DNA from: Marinifilum flexuosum
GTDB taxonomy: Bacteria > Bacteroidota > Bacteroidia > Bacteroidales > Marinifilaceae
DNA: 64,000 bases
NCBI RefSeq assembly: GCF_003610555.1
Contig: NZ_RAPQ01000008.1
Coordinates: 1,170,490-1,234,489 of the forward strand
Reading direction: 5' to 3'
Shown here: positions 62,666-64,000 of the stretch, piece after piece
Position numbering within the stretch: the stretch's first letter is position 1
How the letters are laid out: each line of letters opens with the position of its first letter
Translations under genes and position numbers: made by a program
The notes under the pieces: model-generated
Database searches by the model: none
Seen by the model: the letters and a program-made list of their open reading frames with translations, nothing else
Told to the model about the DNA's origin: nothing

Positions 62666-64000
62666 ATGCAATACGATGTATTCATATGCCATGCTAGCGA
62701 AGATAAAGATGACTTTGTTAGACCCTTAGCGGAGAAGTTAAGACAACAACATCTTGAAGTGTGGTATGACGAATTTTCTCTTAAAATTGGAGATAGTTTA
62801 ACTCAAAAAATTGACGAGGGTTTGGCAGTCTCAAATTATGGGATTGTTGTGTTAAGTCCTAATTTCTTCAAAAAACCTTGGGCTAAAAGAGAGTTGAAGG
62901 GTTTAACATTAAGAGAGATGACGGAGGAAAGGGATTTAATATTACCAATTTGGCACAGAGTTGGCGTAAAAGAAATTCTAGAATATTCACCACCCTTAGC
63001 AGATAAAAAAGCAGGTTCCTCCGCAGATGGTATAAATTCTTTAATTCGAGAATTAAAAAACAAAATTAAACCAGAAGAAAGTCCACTAAAAGTAGCGCGT
63101 GATTATCTTTCTAAACTTAATGTTGATTCACCTCCAATATCAGACGAATGGTGGCTTGATATCGTTGAGTATAAAGAATTTCTTAAATATCCAGATTTGA
63201 ATTCAGGAAAACGTTGGATATTTCCATTACCTTATGGTAATGATGACCATGGAGGAAAGAAGGGACAAAACATTGCATCAACAGCTTTACAACTTGATTG
63301 GTCATTTGAGGGAGAAGAATTAAATATTTCTCCAACGACACATCCAGATATAGTGCATGAATATATTCATCGTTGGCCTGGATTATATGATTGTGCAAGA
63401 GCAAATCCACACATATTGGCAATGTATGTTCCTCAATTGACAATACCTGGTTTCGACGAGGGATTTGAGGATGTATTTGATGAACTTCTTCTTCCTGAGA
63501 ATAAACGTGCAGACATAATTTTTTCCTATGGTAAGCATGCTACTATTGACGATAAAGTTCCACTGTGTGGAGATGTTATCGCATACAGACATCCATCATT
63601 TGGGAACTATATTGTCGAAGAACTTGCACATTGGTATTTTGACGCACATGACACCAGTTATATTCGTTCAACTTGGGATATATTTGAAGGTTTAGTATGG
63701 TTACTGAGTTCTGACTCAGATTGGTTGCCAAAAAGACATAGAGAGACATTCTTAAAAGGAATTTTCAAACGTGATAGGTGGATTAATCGCGATTATTCAA
63801 GTTGGCATAATCTATTCGCACGAGACTTAATGCGAAAAAATCGGAAACAATTTAAGTATACAAAAGGAGTACTAAATGGACTAGAGGAGTTAGTAACAAC
63901 AGCAATTAATAAATTAGGAATTGTAGAAAAACCGAATATAATTATTGAGAAAATAATCGATTTGAAATTAGTAGATCATTATTATGATTACATTGAATGG
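62666..64000 (+). CDS. TIR-domain protein with uncharacterised C-terminal region (partial, runs off right edge)
   Basis: An ATG at 62666 opens a frame that stays open to the end of the window (445 codons). Residues 1-130 are a TIR domain: YDVFICHASEDKDDFVRPLA, LEVWYDEFSLKIGDSLTQKI, NYGIVVLSPNFFKKPWAKREL with the glutamate in the position of the TIR NADase catalytic Glu. Residues 150-445 show no family I recognise, with RDYLSKLNVDSPPISDEWW, HEYIHRWPGLYDC, ELAHWYFDAHD and RWINRDYSSWHNLFARDLM. Bacterial TIR proteins with such layouts commonly act in phage defence by degrading or modifying NAD. The stop and any partner genes lie outside. Confidence 0.8.
   Translation, partial: MQYDVFICHASEDKDDFVRPLAEKLRQQHLEVWYDEFSLKIGDSLTQKIDEGLAVSNYGIVVLSPNFFKKPWAKRELKGLTLREMTEERDLILPIWHRVGVKEILEYSPPLADKKAGSSADGINSLIRELKNKIKPEESPLKVARDYLSKLNVDSPPISDEWWLDIVEYKEFLKYPDLNSGKRWIFPLPYGNDDHGGKKGQNIASTALQLDWSFEGEELNISPTTHPDIVHEYIHRWPGLYDCARANPHILAMYVPQLTIPGFDEGFEDVFDELLLPENKRADIIFSYGKHATIDDKVPLCGDVIAYRHPSFGNYIVEELAHWYFDAHDTSYIRSTWDIFEGLVWLLSSDSDWLPKRHRETFLKGIFKRDRWINRDYSSWHNLFARDLMRKNRKQFKYTKGVLNGLEELVTTAINKLGIVEKPNIIIEKIIDLKLVDHYYDYIEW

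Overview
This is an AT-rich chromosomal window whose gene content points to a marine, probably anaerobic member of the Bacteroidota (my guess is the Marinifilaceae/Labilibaculum neighbourhood; this is inference from protein style, not a computed placement). Supporting signs are promoter -7 boxes of the form TAnnTTTG, many secreted S9 peptidases, a GIN-domain protein, DUF5063, a LytTR regulator, AHSA1/START-like proteins and beta-barrel proteins with short N-terminal signals. There are no rRNA or tRNA genes, integrases or intact insertion sequences that I can recognise. Both ends cut through genes: a two-domain parvulin isomerase on the left and a TIR-domain protein on the right.

Layout. 0-14.7 kb is housekeeping: parvulin PPIase, guaB, a RecQ-type helicase, a DUF5063 / 3'-5' exonuclease / RlmI-like run, a DEAD-box helicase, an FAD oxidoreductase, Tex, a zinc-ribbon protein and a GIN-domain protein. 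14.9-20.4 kb is a minus-strand assimilatory sulfite-reduction operon (DUF2061, Met8-like siroheme synthase, cysJ, cysI, SUMT). It is preceded by two tandem cysteine/methionine-rich leader peptides, each followed by an intrinsic terminator; this is the most interesting regulatory structure in the window. 20.7-26.5 kb holds a decayed small gene, PspC, a porin-like protein, a MazG-like/PhzF/pentapeptide cluster, an AhpD-like protein and an AraC regulator with an SRPBCC partner. 26.6-27.2 kb is a 13-copy array of 41-bp repeats with a 123-bp higher-order period. 27.2-43 kb has a Na+/amino-acid symporter, three secreted or lipoprotein enzymes or receptors, MutS2, a GATE-domain membrane protein, a full-length RecQ and an oligopeptidase-B-like lipoprotein.

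43.1-51.0 kb looks like a signalling and envelope module. It contains a LytTR response regulator, three 9-bp direct repeats at 21-bp spacing, a STAND/NACHT-like NTPase with a helix-turn-helix-like N-terminus, and a 1412-residue exported protein with about ten near-identical 71-residue repeats. 51-57.2 kb carries an SpmA-SpmB fusion, an S4 protein and a branched-chain 2-oxoacid dehydrogenase set (E2, fused E1 alpha/beta) with a flavodoxin. 57.5-60.7 kb holds a lipoprotein and a DPP-IV-type peptidase. 60.75-62.66 kb is a gene-poor tract of palindromic repeats, a 21-bp minisatellite open on both strands and a heptanucleotide repeat, ending at a TIR-domain gene that may mark the start of a defence island beyond the window.

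The genes work together most clearly in the sulfur operon (siroheme made by SUMT and the Met8-like enzyme feeds CysI, which receives electrons from CysJ) and in the branched-chain oxoacid dehydrogenase operon. Several non-coding arrays (12.8, 26.7, 35.8, 61.9 kb) are unrelated in sequence; two of them share a 41-bp period.
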